A stretch of DNA of 64,000 nt from JAGDZR01 sp049115695 (GTDB taxonomy: Bacteria > Bacteroidota > Bacteroidia > Cytophagales > Cyclobacteriaceae), in the NCBI GenBank assembly GCA_049115695.1, contig JAGDZR010000003.1:310001-374000 (forward strand), given 5' to 3'. Below the pieces are notes generated by a model that ran no database searches, was not told where the DNA came from, and saw only the letters and a list, made by a program, of their open reading frames with translations. Shown in pieces: positions 62,388-64,000 of the stretch (the stretch's first letter is position 1; the number at the start of each line of letters is the position of its first letter). Position numbers and translations under genes: made by a program.

Positions 62388-64000
62388 TAAAACTTAAAGT
62401 TGTAGGTAATTGTTGGAATTGGATTGGAAAAAACGAGCATTTTATACCCATTGACCTGACCATCATTGACTTCAAAGAAAATTGAATAGACATTGTCACG
62501 TCCAGTCAGGTTATAAACCGAAATAGACCAAAATGAATGTGCTAACTTCTTGATTCTATGTGATCCTTCAATATTCAATCCTAAATCAATCCTAAAATAA
62601 TCGGGGATTCTAAATTCATTTCTCTCAGAGTAGTGAATATTTTGAACTCCCCCAAAATCATATTTCGCTACTGGATAAGTGATAGGCCTTCCAGTGCTAT
62701 AGACACCATTGAAACTCAGCGAATATCTTCTGGTGAATTTATAGTTCAACACCAAATTGAAATTATGCGGTTTATCGTAGCTGGCGGGGAACAAATTTCC
62801 ATTGTTGATTGTCTCCTCAAGGTAATCGCTTTCCATTCTGAGCAATGTGCGTGCATAAACATAATTAGCCCATCCATTAAGGTCTCCTAAACTCCTTTTA
62901 GCAGACAATTCCAAGCCATATGCCTTTCCATCACCCTGCAATACTTCCGTTTCAATTTTTTCATTCAGCAATAGCTCTGAACCAATTTTAAAATCAACAA
63001 TGTTTTGCAACTCCTTGTAATAGACCTCAGCTGATAGCTCCAATGAAGAACTTGGTAAGTTGCGATAATAACCTAATGAGACTTGATCAGCCGTTTCAGG
63101 CTTGATATGATAATTGCTCAATTGCCAAATGTCTGTTGGCGACATGGAAGTAGAATTAGACAGCATATGGATGAACTGACTTGTTCTACTAATACTAAAC
63201 TTCAAAGAGGACCACTCATTTAATGAATACCGGCCTGACAGTCGATAATCCGGCCTGAAGTATGCTTTGATTAACTCGCCTGATGTATATAGCGTCGAAT
63301 CTACAGCCTGATCTGGATCTTTGGGTGCATCCAGTGGGTATTCATAAACTGTTCCTGTTCCAATGGCTCCATATGCATTGAGTCTTATGCCAGCTTCCAC
63401 CGTTAATTTATCGTTGATGACGATTTTATCAGATAGATAAATGAAGCCTTCAAATGCCTGCTCTTGATTAACTTCCTCTGGAATGATAATAGAGGCATTG
63501 CTAAGTGGTGTCAAGGTTCCAGGGCTTGTGCCATACCTCTTAATTCCAGCGCCTCCATTGAATTGGTGCCTGTCATTATAGAAGAAATCCACATCTGCCT
63601 TAAGATTGAATTCGTCGAGACCAAAATCGATTTTAAAGCCATTGATCTCTGAATTGATATTTGAAATTTCATATTCATACCTACTCCAAAAGGTGCTTAG
63701 TTTGCCATACCATCTACTATTAAATGAGTGATCCAAAATGATGGAAGCATTTGCATTGGTATAGGCAAAAATGGTATCGTTGGTCAGGTTAAATTTATCT
63801 CTACTCACATATCCAGTTGCTGTCACCACGGTTTTATTACTGAGTTCATGATTGTATTTCATCAATACATCATAAAAGCTCACCTGATTATTCCTGAATG
63901 AAATATTATTTACGGTATTGAGCGCCCAATCCGAGTAGGTCGATCTGCCGGCCAACATCAAACCTGATTTCTCTTTGATAATCGGAATTTCTAATAACAA
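62387..64000 (-). CDS. TonB-dependent outer-membrane receptor, C-terminal part (N-terminus beyond the right edge)
   Basis: The visible 537 residues are all beta-barrel: alternating strands with aromatic girdles (IHMLSNSTSMSPTDIWQLSNYHIKPETADQVSLGYYRNL contains the family pattern KPExADQxSLGYYRN), extracellular loops, and a C-terminal Phe (TITYNFKF). The frame is open to the window edge with no true start, so the plug and any carboxypeptidase-like N-domain lie outside. It would import a ligand using TonB energy. It heads the operon with DUF4249 and the MG-like protein; no SusD is present, so this is not a standard glycan-uptake pair. Ligand unknown. Confidence 0.9.
   Translation of the reverse strand: MLLEIPIIKEKSGLMLAGRSTYSDWALNTVNNISFRNNQVSFYDVLMKYNHELSNKTVVTATGYVSRDKFNLTNDTIFAYTNANASIILDHSFNSRWYGKLSTFWSRYEYEISNINSEINGFKIDFGLDEFNLKADVDFFYNDRHQFNGGAGIKRYGTSPGTLTPLSNASIIIPEEVNQEQAFEGFIYLSDKIVINDKLTVEAGIRLNAYGAIGTGTVYEYPLDAPKDPDQAVDSTLYTSGELIKAYFRPDYRLSGRYSLNEWSSLKFSISRTSQFIHMLSNSTSMSPTDIWQLSNYHIKPETADQVSLGYYRNLPSSSLELSAEVYYKELQNIVDFKIGSELLLNEKIETEVLQGDGKAYGLELSAKRSLGDLNGWANYVYARTLLRMESDYLEETINNGNLFPASYDKPHNFNLVLNYKFTRRYSLSFNGVYSTGRPITYPVAKYDFGGVQNIHYSERNEFRIPDYFRIDLGLNIEGSHRIKKLAHSFWSISVYNLTGRDNVYSIFFEVNDGQVNGYKMLVFSNPIPTITYNFKF

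Overview
The window reads as a chromosome segment of a free-living member of the Bacteroidota, most like a marine Cytophagales relative (inference). The evidence is two hybrid two-component regulators of the HTCS type (Y_Y_Y sensor, kinase, receiver and AraC HTH in one chain), type IX secretion (T9SS) C-terminal sorting domains on two large surface proteins, GSCFA and DUF4249 family proteins, a TonB-dependent receptor, low GC, and candidate promoters of the Bacteroidota form TTTG-N17..19-TAnnTTTG. I see no rRNA, tRNA, CRISPR array, intact insertion sequence or prophage. No stretch above 300 bases lacks a gene.

Layout. 1-10.1 kb, minus strand: a partial, very acidic protein running off the left edge; holA followed by a large TPR protein and an outer-membrane barrel in overlapping arrangement; a GCS2-CBS ligase-like protein overlapping an M14 aspartoacylase-like hydrolase; and a metallophosphoesterase. 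10.2-13.8 kb: tyrS, a small secreted protein, a nitrilase, an OmpA-like protein, and an overlooked 57-residue four-cysteine protein. 13.9-31.6 kb: mostly plus-strand household genes, namely a VPS10/BNR-repeat exported protein, a penicillin-acylase-like amidase, ppc (minus), an SPFH/prohibitin protein, citrate synthase, GSCFA, a DUF255 thioredoxin-like protein, priA and two envelope proteins.

31.8-54.2 kb is the most interesting part. Two tandem HTCS regulators, each exactly 1326 residues, are divergent from two tandem secreted phage-tail-collar proteins, each exactly 304 residues. These are followed by a giant LamG protein of about 2773 residues and a cadherin-repeat protein of 1178 residues, both with T9SS sorting domains and sharing a novel-looking module. 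Upstream of each tail-collar gene lies a perfectly phased pair of 20-bp direct repeats with consensus TTGGCnnnCnnnTnTnAACA, at almost the same distance from the start codon. I infer that these are operators for an HTCS and that the block is a regulated cell-surface or adhesion system.

54.3-64 kb: floA; a membrane-anchored HEXXH metallopeptidase-like protein; a LolD/FtsX-type ABC exporter pair; and a three-gene TonB-dependent receptor, DUF4249 lipoprotein and MG-domain-like protein operon, cut by the right edge. Several starts were moved from the longest open frame to an internal ATG that gives a clean signal peptide or a compact operon overlap; each case is noted in its entry.
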